Below, in pieces: positions 8,201 to 21,900 of a stretch of DNA of 26,132 nucleotides. Made by a program: the position numbers and the translations under genes. The notes beneath the pieces were generated by a model. That model searched no databases. It saw only the letters and a list, made by a program, of their open reading frames with translations, and was not told where the DNA came from. The first letter of the stretch is position 1, and every line of letters starts with the position of its first letter. Source of the DNA: Isotricha intestinalis (Eukaryota > Ciliophora > Litostomatea > Vestibuliferida > Isotrichidae); the NCBI GenBank assembly GCA_023807065.1, contig JAJJLU010003881.1, positions 1-26,132 of the forward strand. The letters run 5' to 3'.

Positions 8201-9242
8201 TAATATGTTTTCTATGAAAAATTTTATTAAATATATTAAATTCAATAAAAAAATTATGAAATTTAAATCTATTAAAGAAAATATTGATGAAAAGATACAA
8301 AAAATAATTATTGATTATGAAAGTATTAATTATGTTCCATTTTATGATTTCTATAATCAAATTAATTTAGATACTTATTATGGAAAAATAAGGTCTGAAA
8401 ATATGAAAGCTTTATTCAAAAATGTTTTAAAATTGAAAGAAATTGAAATATATATTATATTAAGAAAATATTCTAATAAACAAATAATATTATTTGATTT
8501 ATTTTCATTTACTAAAATGATAAATTTATATTCAAAATTTAAAAAAAATATAAATGATATAATAGAAATAATAAAAAGAAAAAATAAGCCAAATATATTT
8601 TTAAATTCTCAAAAAATGAATATTATTGAATTTTCAAATTATTTAAAAGAAGATTTCCAAATTACTTTATATGAGAGTATAATAATATTTATATTTTTTT
8701 TAAATAACAAAAATAACAAATATAAGAATTCTTATGAATTAGATATACATTATTTTTTATCAATAAATAGTATAGAAATAATTGAAAATGAAATAGAAGA
8801 AAACAAATTTGAAATAAATGAAAAAAGAAAAGAAAAAAATGAATTAAATAGATTAAATAAATTAAATAAAAAAAATTCAAAGAAAAAGAAAGTTAATCGC
8901 ATATCAAAATTAAAAGAAGATAAACAACAAAGTAGAAAAGCAATAAATATTTTTCATAAATTTGCTTTTTTAATTCAAATTAAATCAAAAGGAGATTTAG
9001 ATTATTATTTTGAAAATATGGATTTAAATCATAATGGCTTTATTTCAAGAAATGAATTATATATTTTATTACAATCTTTTAAAGAAATGAATGAATATGA
9101 AAAAGTTTTAATGTTAAATTTTGCCACACAAAATAATTTTGATAATATTCCTTTAAGGAAATTCATAAATACAATTAATTCAGTTGAATTTGATGAAGAA
9201 GAATTAGATTTAATAAGAGTTAATGATAAGAAATATATTTAA
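5208..9242 (+). CDS. Large multi-EF-hand protein
   Basis: This is a 1344-residue protein without introns. Two calcium-binding loops are good: residues 454-465 (D454, D456, D458, G459, D465 in the last position) and 1272-1283 (D1272, N1274, N1276, G1277, E1283). Two more are recognisable but degenerate: 729-740, ending in Asn, and 912-923, with poor ligands though the central Gly is kept. The spacing of helical segments suggests many more decayed EF-hands along the chain. A Lys/Glu tract (about 343-368) followed by an Asn-rich run marks a linker, and another basic linker (about 1205-1240) precedes the last EF-hand. No signal peptide, membrane segment or enzymatic domain is seen, so it is probably a structural or regulatory calcium sensor. 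I do not recognise a named orthologue. The first in-frame ATG is used. It is divergent from the AT-hook gene. Confidence 0.85.
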   Translation: MSIKEILDKLNASYTINIDNFFEINYYKYGELINYEKFKYNFIQYFSISTNVFETIIKETKIKVNQNLNITKFLLKIYSLRNKEIKSPLFSFYIFANKMDEKYKGYSTLEFIMKNNLSIEDQININQFIYKISKPLEINDLMSLIIFKSFIIGKNSTINIYDFINVIDSFRYKDNEYLPKIKEDKNNKEEEYIIGNFIDLCKKKNITEVEIFKFAIQLNNNNKSISSNVDDDIEVSLEQLKNAIYQKLNNKKISEEFIKIFNSNEKEVLIFKQYLKKISIYKMNKFIQEINIKNFEAIEQRNKLLPFKENTIVFNKLKYEISSMLKNYYSKFIKEEEKLTTSLKQNKNKNKEEKEKEKEKIKKNKTFPSINSNKKNNDNNNNKLLSILKEKDMENFNKEIVSDLKNKFEIIDCLEKLIIINGFTITTIDLEIFISNKLNQLSKKKISIICSSTDSDKDGYVSYYDIIYFLLIYFNYKSIILCWRFIASVLIYKHENIENLFLKKNLEIQSEVDKRYFYDIINKEFNLDVNLINSMYDNLFEVSIQRFKRNIIVFDIKEKINEEIELINNNNKKKNYHDFDNYYNSYLRNNFISLIKAFENIEYLEYFLNFENEVSLKDFKQKFIKKFNFNEFIGLKLYFELKDKNGKLQKNIFLNKIRDFTQSEIYNLNLHSLFTILSENTNEYYLIKCFENNQYIPSGISSIELFNSFKSFYPNLSQQLIKKILMKLDNENQGFIPYINLLHIINNNTNEKNSYNIVLKIICSFLDLNKFKTEETLQSNILISLNEIIRFNSCFSFFNKLGLNADEINIFINRNLVTLSQLIKDVNNIRLTQNNLNLKFENIDSLNNIKKEIFSLNINWEDISSLNITLNLELSIGEILRYMKKKIINSEKTIEFKKELINKIFIILKCYDEQKLGLISYKTFYNIFNITTPSLHMSYITNKILTENNGDIDQYLYFKNLNEDKLLDKSKFKYHFLEEEMLGQEKISNEIFEFFQESNMFSMKNFIKYIKFNKKIMKFKSIKENIDEKIQKIIIDYESINYVPFYDFYNQINLDTYYGKIRSENMKALFKNVLKLKEIEIYIILRKYSNKQIILFDLFSFTKMINLYSKFKKNINDIIEIIKRKNKPNIFLNSQKMNIIEFSNYLKEDFQITLYESIIIFIFFLNNKNNKYKNSYELDIHYFLSINSIEIIENEIEENKFEINEKRKEKNELNRLNKLNKKNSKKKKVNRISKLKEDKQQSRKAINIFHKFAFLIQIKSKGDLDYYFENMDLNHNGFISRNELYILLQSFKEMNEYEKVLMLNFATQNNFDNIPLRKFINTINSVEFDEEELDLIRVNDKKYI
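6238..6303 (+). repeat. Purine-only Lys/Glu coding tract
   Basis: Near-repetitive GAAAAA/GAAGAA units encode the charged KNKEEKEKEKEKIKKNK stretch of the EF-hand protein. It is a simple-sequence tract prone to length change and separates the N-terminal region from the first canonical EF-hand. Confidence 0.6.
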
Positions 9243-9987
9243 TTTATATATAATTTATTTTTTTTTATTGGCATTTAATATTTAATTATGAATTAAAATA
9301 GTTTTATGAAAATAAAAGAATATTAAAAAGAATGGTTATAATATTATGAATGAAGAAATTCTATATAGTTGGATAAATAAATATAAAAAAAGCACGAATA
9401 AGAAAATAAATTATTAAGAGTTAAAAATAAATTATTGTTTTTGATTTATTAATTTCAAAAATATCATATTCAAAAAGTATATTTTCAGTTCTGATTTTTT
9501 GCTTTAATTTTCTTTTATTTTTTATATATTTTTTTTATTTTTTTCATTTATATATTATTTGTTTTTAAATAAAATGAATTAAATTATAAATAACACGTGA
9601 ATAATAAACCTTATAATATTTTAAAAAAACAAATTATGTAGAAAATATACTTTTAAATTTTTTCTTGGGGAAGGAAATTTTAATCCAAAAATATTTTAAA
9701 TCAAATTGTATGATAAAACAATATTTAATTATTATAAAAAATAATTTCAATTCGATCTTTAATATTCCAGTGAAGTCTATATAATTGTTTGAAAAAAAAA
9801 TTAGGAAAAGAGAAATCTACTGACTTCATTATTTAAATGTTAAATAAGTGAATCTAATTCTGTTTAATATATTTATTATTAATAATTGTTTAAAATTATA
9901 TTTGAACATTTCTTTTTGTTTTGAACTTAAATTTTCTTCTAATTCTGTTTTTTAAAACTATTTAAGTCTTAAAAAGAATAAATATTA
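9243..9987. other. Gene-free spacer upstream of the RNF213-family gene
   Basis: This is 745 bases without a supportable gene. It holds a pyrimidine-rich tract (about 9476-9551), a perfect CACGTG E-box-type palindrome at 9594-9599, and a weak 7-base inverted repeat (TGAAGTC near 9772 and GACTTCA near 9823). It must contain the 3' end of the EF-hand transcript and the promoter of the 14.3-kb gene. None of the motifs can be tied to function from sequence alone. Confidence 0.45.
9594..9599. promoter_or_regulatory. CACGTG palindrome (E-box type)
   Basis: A six-base CACGTG core, bound by bHLH/bZIP factors in many eukaryotes, lies 389 bases upstream of the RNF213-family start. With four G/C positions it should be rare in this DNA, but one occurrence in the window is still compatible with chance. 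Confidence 0.25.
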
Positions 9988-12900
9988 ATGAGCAAAGAAA
10001 CTGAAACAAATCAAGAAATGAATTTAATTTATTTTGCATTATATTTTCTTCAAAAGAATATTGAGAATATTGAATTTAAAGATGAAAAATATAATGTAGA
10101 AAATTGCTATCAAAACAATATAAAAGTTTCAAACAATAATGAATATTCTTTAGGTATTTTTTGTGTTAAAAAACAAAAAGATATCAATATAGTTTTAGAA
10201 TGCGAAATAAATGAAAAGCAATATGTTATAAAGTTGGAATTAAATAAAAAGGATAATATCTTTTTTATTTTTGTTCCGAAATTAGAAGAAAAAGGAGATA
10301 AGAAAAATTTAAATATTGAACAAAAAAATTTAGATGATCGATATAAATTTATTGGCTTTTATGAAGCCTTACTAAAAACTGACAATCTAACAAAATATGA
10401 AGATAATTTAATTGAGAAAGGAATCAAAATTTTTGAAAATCAAAAAACAATAGATTTCTTTATTTATTTGCTTTCTATATGTTATGATAAAACAATAGTT
10501 TCCAAATTATTATCTAATAAATCTATAGATAATTTAAAATTTCCTAATGATAATGAATTTTTCAAATCTATAGACCAAAATAAAATTGAACAAATTTATG
10601 AAAAGAAAAATAAAATAAATATTAAAGAAGAAGAGAAAAGTATTTTTTATTTTTCAATTATTTATTATTATTTCATTATAGAATCAATCACAGAAGAAGG
10701 AGAAAAGATAGTAGATTATAGTAATAAAAAATCCAATGAAATTATTGAAGAGTTATTTAAAGAAGAAAAAAAAATTTTATTTACATTATTAGAAAAATAC
10801 AAAGCTTTTTTATATAAATACACTTTTTTAAGTGAAGAAATATTGAATGAATTCATTGAAGAATCAACAAAAAAAAATTTTAAAAGTATAGAAAATTGCT
10901 TATATTATGTTATAGATACTAAGACATTACTTGAAACAATATTAAATAATAAAGATATTTTAAAAAATTGTTATGCATCAAATCTAAAAGAAAATAAAAA
11001 ATTAAATATTTTCAATTTCCAAACACTTAAAAAGGAAGATGATATAGAAACAATATGTGAAACCATTAAGTCCTTAATTGATTATCAAAAAGAAAAAAAA
11101 TGTATTTTTTTAGATTTTAATATAGATTTTTGGCAATTTTGTTTGGAACAATATAAAAATATAAATGACGTAGAAGACATTGATAAATTAAATAGATTAA
11201 GGGATTGTTTAAAAGATTATCAATTATCAGTTAAATCAGAAAAAGATTTAAAAAAAATAATTGATTATTATACAAAAGATGATTATGGAACTACTATTCA
11301 TAAAGGAATTCTTAATCTTATAAAATCAAAAGATATTAAGGATTTAGATTTATTAAATTTAGTTTTTGAAAAAGACCCATATTATAAAGAAAAAAAAAAA
11401 GAAAAAAATTTAGATATTTTAAATAACATTAATTTTAAAAATATTGAAAATGAAGAATTTTTTACAAAATTTAATGAATTACATTTAGATGAAGTTTTTG
11501 AGGATAAAATTGATGATTTTTTTAAATTAATATTTAAATTGGTTGACCAATTTTCAGATTTTAATTTACTATTCAAGTTATTAGACATAAAAGTAATGAA
11601 ATCAAAAAATTTAGACAAATATTTTAAATATTTAAAAGATAAATTCACAGAAGTAACCATTAATATTGATGAAAATAATGAGAATGAGTATAATAAAACA
11701 AAAAATTTATTGTATTTATTTCTTGAAATAATCATTAAAAGTAAAAAACCAGAAGAATTTTTGATGACAAAATTTGAAAAGAAATTAGATGAAAAAGTAT
11801 ATTTTGAATTATATATAAAAATATTGGAAACAGTTTTTGAAGATAAAAAAAAGGATTTGATAAAGTATATTTTTCAAAAAATGAAAAAAAATATTAATAT
11901 TAAATATACATTGATGTTTGCAAGAGAAATTAATAATGAAAAACTAAAAAAACAATATTTTGATGAATTAAAAGAATTAAAAGAATTATTTTTTTTTAAA
12001 TATGAAGATTTTTTTTCTGAAAAAAATCATAAAGGAATAGAATTATTTATTGCATTAACTGAAAAAGATTGTATGTATAAAAATTGTGATTTTTATAATG
12101 AAAATATGAAAGCTATTAATCAATTAAAAGATAAATTTAATGAATTGACAATTAAAAAACCACAAGTGGAAGAATTATTTAAAAAATTAAATGAAGAAAC
12201 AATATTAGAAAGACTAAAATTAATATGTGAGAATCAAAATGAGATGTATAATAAAATCAAATCAAAATTAAAAGAAGTGAAAAAGGAAATAGATTATTTA
12301 GAAAATATGAAAAACCTTTTATCAATTTATCATAAAAAAGAAATAGAAAAAAATAAAGATCTAACAGAAATAATCAAATCTTTGAATGAAGAAGAATTAA
12401 ATAAAATAGATGAAAAAATGAAAAAAATTAATGAGATAAAGGAAAAATATAAGGATTTAATTGAGTTAATAAAAAAAGTTAAGGATTCGAAATTTTTTTC
12501 AATAATATATAAAATAACTCAAGAAAAAGAGGAAAAAGATAAAAAATGTTTTAAAGAATCAATCGAAATATTAAAAAATCAAAAAAATATAATAAAAGAT
12601 CCAGAAGAAGTGGATAATATTTATTTAGAACCTTTTTTTTCTACTTTAAAAAATAATGAAATAAAAGATGAAATAAAAAGATTGTGTAATTTTTATGAAG
12701 ATAGTATTGATAATGATTTATTAGAAGATAAATTCCTTGTTTTAATAAATAAAGAAAAATATTGTAAAGTAATTGAAAGTATTTTATTTTTCTTAGATAA
12801 AATTGAAGCAAATAAAACAAAATTTTCTGAAGAATTAAATAATTTCATTGATGATGTTAAAAAAAAGAAAGGTAAATATGAAATTATTAAAAAATATTTA

Positions 12901-15900
12901 ACTTCTTTTAATAAAGAAGGAATATTTGATTATCTTGATGAAAATAGCAATAAATATTTAGAATTTTTTAAACATTTGGAGAATAAAGAATTAGCTATTG
13001 CTTTTTTAAAAAAAAAAAATATAGAGGAGGCAAATGCACTTGAAGAAAGAATCGATCCTTTTGAAACAACTATAACAAATCAAGATATAAATGTATTTAA
13101 ATTTTGTATAGAATTTTTTGAAAATATGGATTATGAAAATTTGACAGATATTGAAATATTAAAATATATTAAAGAAACAATTAAAAAAGATATCTCAATT
13201 TTAGATAAATTTAAAATATATTCAAATAATTATATTTCTTTAAAAGAACTAGATGAAAATTTCGATGAGACAACTTCAGTTTTTAAAAACGTTGAAGATA
13301 ATATAAATACTGGGATTTATTATTTTTATAAAAATAGAGATGAATATATAAAAAATGAAAGCAATCCACAAAATAATGAGGAAGAAAAAAGATATGAATA
13401 TTTATATGATTTACGATGTAAAATAAATAATGAAATTGATCAAGCAGAAGAAAAAGATGAAAAATTAAAAGAAAAACATAGTAAATTAAAATATTTTTAT
13501 AACTTAGTGGATAAAATTGGGAAAATTAAAACTTATGTAGATTCTTTAAGAAATAAAGGTTCTCAAATAAATTTATTAATTGAAATTCATTTTTCATATA
13601 ATAAAGATAAAAAAAAGGGAATATTTTATTTGGGAGATACAGAATATGACATAAAAAACGAAAAAAGTTTTGATAAAATTATTAAATATTTACAAGACAT
13701 TTCCGATTATTATGATAAATTAATTTCAAAAGAATATAAAGAAGATGAATATATTAGATTTGTTTATGGAAAACAATTATTCTATATTATTGAATATTTA
13801 AAAGGAAATAATAATGATAATTCATTTGAATATTATTTTTTAAATAAAGAACCAAATGATTCGTTCAATAAAAAAGTGTTTATTAAAAACACAGATAATA
13901 GTGTAAAAGATTATGACATTTTTTTTAAAAATGTTTTACAAAGCATTTCAACATATATACAATCTTATTTTAATCATTATTATGATTCTCTTGAAAAATT
14001 TTATAATTCATATAAAGTTATAAATAATGAAAAAGGATTTTATTATAATGATTCTGAAGATTGTTCAATTGAAGAAAGAATCTTAGATTTTTTTTTAGAA
14101 TATATAAATGAATATCCTATTTCACAAAATGTTCTTTTAATTAATCATGATACCTCAAATGAAGAAATTGAATCATTTTTATATAGATCTATTTTATGTG
14201 AATATCATACATTATTTACTATTGGAATAAATAATTTAGACTCTTCTCAAGAAGATTTTATATTGAAAAAAAATAAAGAATTGATTAATTATATAAAAAA
14301 AAGAGATAACCCTAAAGATAAGAATTATTCAAAAATAATACCCAATATCAAATCATGTATTGTTTTTATTTATAAGAAGGAATGTTCATTAATAGATAAA
14401 ATTAAAATCTATTCAAAAAAATTAAAAAGACGTATAAATAAAGATGAATCTCAAAACAATAATATTATACAAAAGAATAATCGAAGAGATAGTAGTATGA
14501 CAAATTTTATGCTTGACGATCATGAAATTGAGAGAATTAGAACAGAAAAAAAAATTGAAAAAGTTTGGATTTATACTTCTGATATTAATGGAACAGGGAA
14601 AAGTTTTTCAATTAAAGAAGATATAGATAAAAAATATCAGGGTTATTATGTATATTTCCCATTTGGAGGATACTTAACAAAAAAAATAGTTTATGAGAAA
14701 ATTAAAAGTTTATTAGAACAAATAAAACAATCTAATTCTAAAAATATATGTATTCACTTAGATCTTTATGAAACTGAACAAAAAAATATTATGAATGATT
14801 TTTTATTTTCTTTTTTATTTACAAAATATTATAAGAATGATGAAAATGTTATATATATTAATAGAGAATTTAAAATATTTATTGAAATACCTAATTGTTT
14901 TATTAATTTTATTGATACTTATCCAATGTTGAAAATATTTAAAAATGAGCAAAAGATAGAAATTAATTTAAATAAATTAAGACCATTTAAATTTAAAGAT
15001 TATGAAAACGACTATATTGATTCCATTAAAAATCAAGATAAAAGAAATGGGAAAGATTTATATCCTTTATTCAATGAAGAAAAAAAAATTGATGCTTTTA
15101 TAAAAGAGAATATTGGAATTGATGAACCTTCATATTATCAGAAAAGACAATTTATTAATTCTTTTTTAAGTCAACTCAAAATAAAAAATATAAGATATAT
15201 CGATGAATCAGATTTTAATGCAATAATCAAAAGTACAAAATATTTTACTATAAATCCTTACTCAAAATTATTAAAGAGGAAAAAACTTAAAAACGAAGAA
15301 GAAATATTAAATGAATTAACAAATATTAATATTGATGATGATGATGAATATAATAAATTAGAAAAAGATAAAGTTCCGTTGTTATTTTATCATCATAATC
15401 ATGATAATATAATTCCATTATCGAATCAGAAGCCAGAAATGTTTTCCTATGTGAAAATGGACAAAAAAGAATATGAAGGGTGGTCACAAAAACAATATCT
15501 CAAAGAATTTAAGAAAATTTTCAATCTTAAAAATCCAATTGATGAAGAAGAAAAAAAAATAACAAATTCAGAATTGAAAAGTTTAGAAGAAATTATGGGG
15601 AAAAATGAAAAAAGAGGAGAGAATGAATATATAATAACTTTTGATAATTTTAAAAAAATGATATTGATTTACTATAAAATTCTTTCACAGTTAAATTTAA
15701 TTATTATGGGAGAAACAGGATGTGGTAAAACCTTTTTATTAAAAAAATTACATGAATTATTAAATAATGGAGAAGAAATAGAATATATATTAAATATACA
15801 TGGAGGATATACAGATGAAAAAATAATAGAAGAAATAGAAAAAATTAATGAAGAAACAGAAAAAGAAAGAGATATTAATAAAAAACATTGGGTTTTTTTT

Positions 15901-18900
15901 GATGAAATAAATACATGTAAATCAATGTTTTTATTAAGTGAAATTATTTGTAATCATTCTTATAATGGGAAAAAACTTAATAAAAATTTAATATTCATTG
16001 GTGCTTGTAATCCTTATAGAAAATCTAAAAGTGAACGAAAAGAAAATGCATTACCTATTAAAGGGAAAAAACAAAGTAAAATAATTTATAATGTTTATCC
16101 ATTACCACAATCTTTAATGAATTTTGTTTATTATTTTGGTTCTATAAAACCAGAAGATGAAAAAAAATATATTAATGCTATGATTGAAAATATTTTTAAT
16201 GTTAATGATGAACATGATAAAAAATTAAAAGAAAACACTGAAGAATTATTATATGAATCTCATGAATTTGTTAGAAATAATGGAGATGTATCTTCTGTTT
16301 CTTTAAGAGAAATTGAAAGATTTAAAAAATGTTATTATTTTTTTGAAAAGTATTTTAAAATCAAAAATAAAATAAAAGATGAAGGAATAAATAATGAAGA
16401 TTATGATACAATTATAATAAAAAAAAAATCTATTATATTGAGTATATATACATGTTATTATATGAGATTATCAGATGGTGATCTTAGAGATCAATTAAAT
16501 ACTAATTTAAAGGGAAATAAATTTTTCAAGGAAATGATTGAAAGTGAAAAAGATGAAAAAAAAAAGGAAAAAACACAAGAGAATGGATTATTAAAATTTT
16601 TAGAAGATGAACAAGAATTCATTATATCTCAAATTGATTTGGATAGTGGAATAGCAAAAAATAGACCTTTAAAAGATAATATATTTCTTTTATTTGTTGC
16701 AATAAATTTAAATATTCCAATATTTATAATAGGTAAGCCAGGTTGTAGTAAAACTTTAAGTGTAAATCTTATAACAAAATCAATGTTAGGAAGATATTCA
16801 AAAAAAAAGTTTTTTAAAGAATATCCTGATTTAATTAAAACTTGGTTTCAAGGTACTCAAACAACTTCTTCAAAAGAAATAGAAAATTTATTTAAAATAG
16901 CTGAAAAAAAAGCAGATTTTAATAAAAATTCCAATGATTTTTATGGTGAAATTAATCCTATATCATTAGTTTTTTTTGATGAAATCGGATTAGCTGAATA
17001 TTCTGAAAGTAATCCTCTTAAAATATTACATTTTAAATTCGAATATAAAAATGAAAAAGAACTTTTGTCTTTTGTAGGAATTTCAAATTGGAGTTTAGAT
17101 GCTGCTAAAATGAATAGAGGATTTACATTATCTGTTCCTGAGATTCATGAAAAAAAAAATGATACTGACAAGACATGTGAAGATATAGTAAAAAGTATTA
17201 ATAATAATTTATTATTGAACGAAGAATATAAAAGCATATTTGATTCTCTAGGTTATTCTTATTTTCATTATAAACAGAATATAAATGATATTGATAAAAA
17301 AAAAAAGGAAGAAAATTATTCAGACTTTCTATCTTTAGATCCTTTATGTCATGGAAGTAGAGATTTTTATTATTTAATTAAAAATGTGGCCTATAGTTTT
17401 AACGATTTATTAAAAGAAAAAATAGATTATAAGATTGAAGATGAAATTAAAATTGTAAATAACGCTATAGATAGGAATTTCGGTTCTTTTAAAATTGAAG
17501 GGAAAGATTCTGATGATTATTTTAAAAATTTATATGAAGAAAAAAGAAAAATAAAATTTAAAAGAAAGAAAAATGTAATTGATAGTATAATATCTAATAT
17601 TAATGATAAAAAAGCACGTAATTTATTATTAATAACAAAATCATCATTAAGTCTGTTTTTAGTTAATATTTTAGCAAAAAGATTAAAAGAAAAAAATAAT
17701 AATATTGAACCCATTTTCAAAATAGGAAGTACTTTTAAAAAAAATAATGAAAAATACAAGAAAAAAATGATAAATCAAATTCAAGAACATTTAAAAAAAG
17801 GAGATTTATTAATTTTACATAAACTTACAAGTGTTTTATCATCATTTATGGATTTATTTAATTTAAATTATATAAAAAAAGATGGTAAAAATTATGCAAG
17901 AATTAGTGTGGGAAGAGTTAGAGAACAATTTATTGAAGTAAATGAAAATTCTAAGACAATATTATTAATGGATGAAAAAGAAGTGAAAAAATTAGAACAA
18001 CCAATTCTTAGTAGATTTGAAAAAATGACTGTTGGATTTTCTAATTTATTAGAAGAAGATGATAATGAAAAAGCAGAAAAGTATGAAAAATTAATAAATC
18101 AATTAGTTAAAATAAATTTAAGTAATGGAAAAGAACTAAATTATAATTTAAAGAATTTGATTGTTAATTTAGAATTAGAAGGAATAAAAAGTTTGGTTTT
18201 TTATTGTAAAATTAATAATATAAAAAATGAAAAAGAATATCTATTTGAAAAAATAACCCCTATGTTACCACAAGATATTATTGGATGTTTGAAATTTGAA
18301 CTAATTGACATTAATACTGATATAAAACAAATATTAGAAATATATAATAAAAAAGAAAAAGATATAAATATTGAAAGTTTCATAAATCATTTAGAAGAAA
18401 ATAAATATAAATTTTCAATTATATATACATTTACAGAAATAGCAACTCAAATTTCTCTGAATGAAAATAATGATAAAGTGAAAAATAAAATGGAATCAGA
18501 TATAAAAAGTGAAGATGATTTAGAAAATATTTTAGATGATTTTTATCGTTCAGAAGAATTAGAAATTTTCATATTTAAAATTCAAGAAAATAGAACAGAT
18601 AATATTCTTTTTTTAAAAACATTTATTGAATCTTATGAAAGAAATTTAGATAGAGATGAATTCAATATTGATAATAAAAAATATATCTTTTCAATTCATA
18701 TAACGAGAGATTTTAAAAAGACAGGAAAAACAATTAACACTATTTCTTATACATCAGAAGATGTACAACAAATATTTATTGATAATTTAAATGGAAATGA
18801 TATAATTTTTGATAAAATTATTGAAAATGGAGTTAATGATTTTCTTTTAGAAAAAAATTTAAAAGAAGAATTTTCTTCCATTGCTATTGATTTCTTTGAA

Positions 18901-21900
18901 GAAAAAATTGATAAAATTATAACAAAAATAAGAGGAATTGATTCTAATAATTTTATTGATAAAATGAAACAATTTTTAACAAGCAATGATAATGATGAAT
19001 TAATAGAAAACATAAATTCAATTATTATTTCAAGGATTGAAGTAAATAATGTTTTTAAAAAAATGCTGGAAGATGATTATATAAAAAGCAAAAGTATTGA
19101 TATTTCTGAGTCATTAACAAATTATATATTAAATATTTATAAAGAACATGCAAAAAATATTTTAAATATTCTTGAAAATAATTTGTTTTTAACAACAAAT
19201 ATGGTAATTAATTGTAATGAAGAAGATAACAACAATAAATATTTTGATGATAATGATAATGAAAATGAATCTAATACAAAAGAGTTAATAGAAAATTATA
19301 AAGATAATATTATGAAAGATTTAATTCATGATTATCTGGAATTATTAAAAGAAAAAAATGAAGAAAAAAATTCTAATGATTCTAATGAATTGTGTCTATT
19401 ATATAATATTCCAACTTTATATAATTTATATCAAAATATCAATAATTATATAAAAGAAGAGTTGAGAAGTGAATTTTATGAAAATGAAAAAAAATTTAGA
19501 AGTGCTACACCTAAAACTTCAGAAGAAAAAACAGAGAAAATAAATAATTTCCATAATAAAGAAGAAAAATTCTTAGAAACAATAAATAATAGATTAGCAT
19601 CAAATCAAATATTTCAAATTTTAATCAAAAAAAAAGATGATGAAGGATTTAATGATTTTACAGATTTTATTTTAAAAGATTACATTACTTTTTATTTAAT
19701 TAAAAATCAAAATGAGCCAAAAAATTATTATATTAATGATGTATATCATAAATTGATTTTAAAATTAATTAACATTAGATTTAAAGATGACACATCAGAT
19801 GAAGAAGAAATTTACATTATAAAAGAAAATAAGAATAATCCATTAAATATTTTATTATTCAAAATATTATGGATAGAATCAAATTATGATTATATAATAA
19901 ATATATTGGAAATATATGATATTTTATCTCAAACATTTCCTTCCGATGACGTCTTTCTTTTATATCAAGAAATTTCTGAGATAATAAGAAAAAAAGAAAT
20001 AAGTTATATTTCTAAATCAAAAAACAATCCAGATATAAAAGAAATAAATGAATGTTTTTATATAATATTAGCTTCTATATGTCAATGTATAACTAGTGAA
20101 AATGTTTTTAAAGAAAAGATTGATGAATATAATATTTATTCTTATGAAGAAAATGGTAAAAAGGCATTAAAACTGATTAACAGACTAAATGAAGAGTTAT
20201 GTTTATTTTTAAATGAAATATATATTTTTGATGAATTTTTATTGATATTAGAAGTATCAAATAGAAAATATAAAACAGATTTGCAATTTGAAAATGATAT
20301 ATTAAATGAATTACAAAATATGTCGAAGATTATTCAATCAGATCAAGAAAATAAAATAGAAGAATTAATTCAATCTTTTAAAAATATTAATGAAAATATT
20401 AATCAACATTTAAATAAGAATGACAAAGGATATTATGATTTAATGGCAACATTTTATTGTAAAGAAATAAATAGGGAAAATGATATGAATTATAGAAGTA
20501 CAGTATTAGAAGAAATATTTAATAATAATATATTAATAAAAAAATCATTAGAATCATTTAAAGTTTTATTAAGAAATATCATCTCACCTAATATTAAAAA
20601 ATTTAATCTGATATTACAAAATTTAACTAATAATACTGACGATATTCTTGATATGCTTAAAAAAAATGATAATGAAGTATTAAGTGATACATTATTATAT
20701 TTTTTTGAAAAAAACTCCTTCATGTATTTTGAAAAAATAAATTTCGTTGATAAAGAAACTAAAAAAAGCAAGTTTAAATTATTTGCTTCTAAAAAAGACC
20801 CTATATTTATTATTTTTGATGAACCATTTGATATTTTTGAAAAATGTGTTGACTATTTAAATACTGTAATATCAAATAAACAGGATAAATCACAAAATAA
20901 AAAATTAAAAAAATTATTCAGTTTAGCATTTATCAGAGTATATTTATATAAAATTATTCATATTTTGAATGAGAATTCAAAAAAGATTAATGACTCCGAA
21001 ATAAGTAAAATAATAAATACAATAAATAATGAAAAGATTGAAAAAAAATTAAGAGAAAATATAAAATTTTATTTATATAAAATCATATTTAATATTAATG
21101 GACGTGATTTTTATAAAATGAAAGATAATACAATAATTCAAAAATATTACTTAAATAAATATAATTATTCTGATTTTATTAAAAAAGATTCTCCACAAGT
21201 GTTTTTAGAGCAATTCATGTTACCATTGGAAAAACAAGATATTAATCAATTTGAAAAAGAATTTAAAAAAATAAAATCTTATGAAAATGAAAAATTTAAT
21301 AAAATAGATATTAATTATTATCAGGAATTAATGAAAAAAAATAGTGATATTTTATATATTATTTTTGCAGACTTAATATCTCCTTATATTGTAGAAACAT
21401 TAAATATGAAAAAATCAGATATATTAACAAAATTTTGGGATTCTTTCTGTAGTAAAATTGTTCCCAAAAATTCACAAAAATTATTTCAAACATTATTTGA
21501 CCCAAAAACACTTCTTAAAAACAAAGATATTCAACCAGAAGATATAGAAATGTTATTATATAGTATGCGTTTTTGTGTTAAAACAATAATTTCATTTGAT
21601 AATGAATCTATTTATAAAAAAATATTAACTGAAAATAATTTAGAGTTTTTGACCTCCAATTATATTATTGGTATTGATTTAAGTGAACAAAATTATTATG
21701 ATATTTATATAAAACTTCAAGAGCACTTTAAGAGAAATACAAAAAATATAGGAGCATATGTTTGTTTATGTGATAAAGGATATTACCATGTTATTGGAGG
21801 AAATGGTTATCCTACTGAAAAAAATAAAAATGAAGAATGCAGTCATTGTAAAAAGAAAATTGGTTCTAAAAGTTATTGGTTTTTTTCATGGACCCCAGTA

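Noticed and set aside
8151..8880. Minus-strand frames inside the EF-hand gene
   Set aside because: Their Phe/Ile/Leu-rich translations are the complement of AT-rich coding sequence; no start context or domain supports them. The same holds for minus-strand frames across 11382-23678 in the RNF213-family gene.
9772..9829. TGAAGTC...GACTTCA inverted repeat upstream of the RNF213-family gene
   Set aside because: Seven-base arms separated by about 45 bases are within chance expectation for a search over this much spacer.
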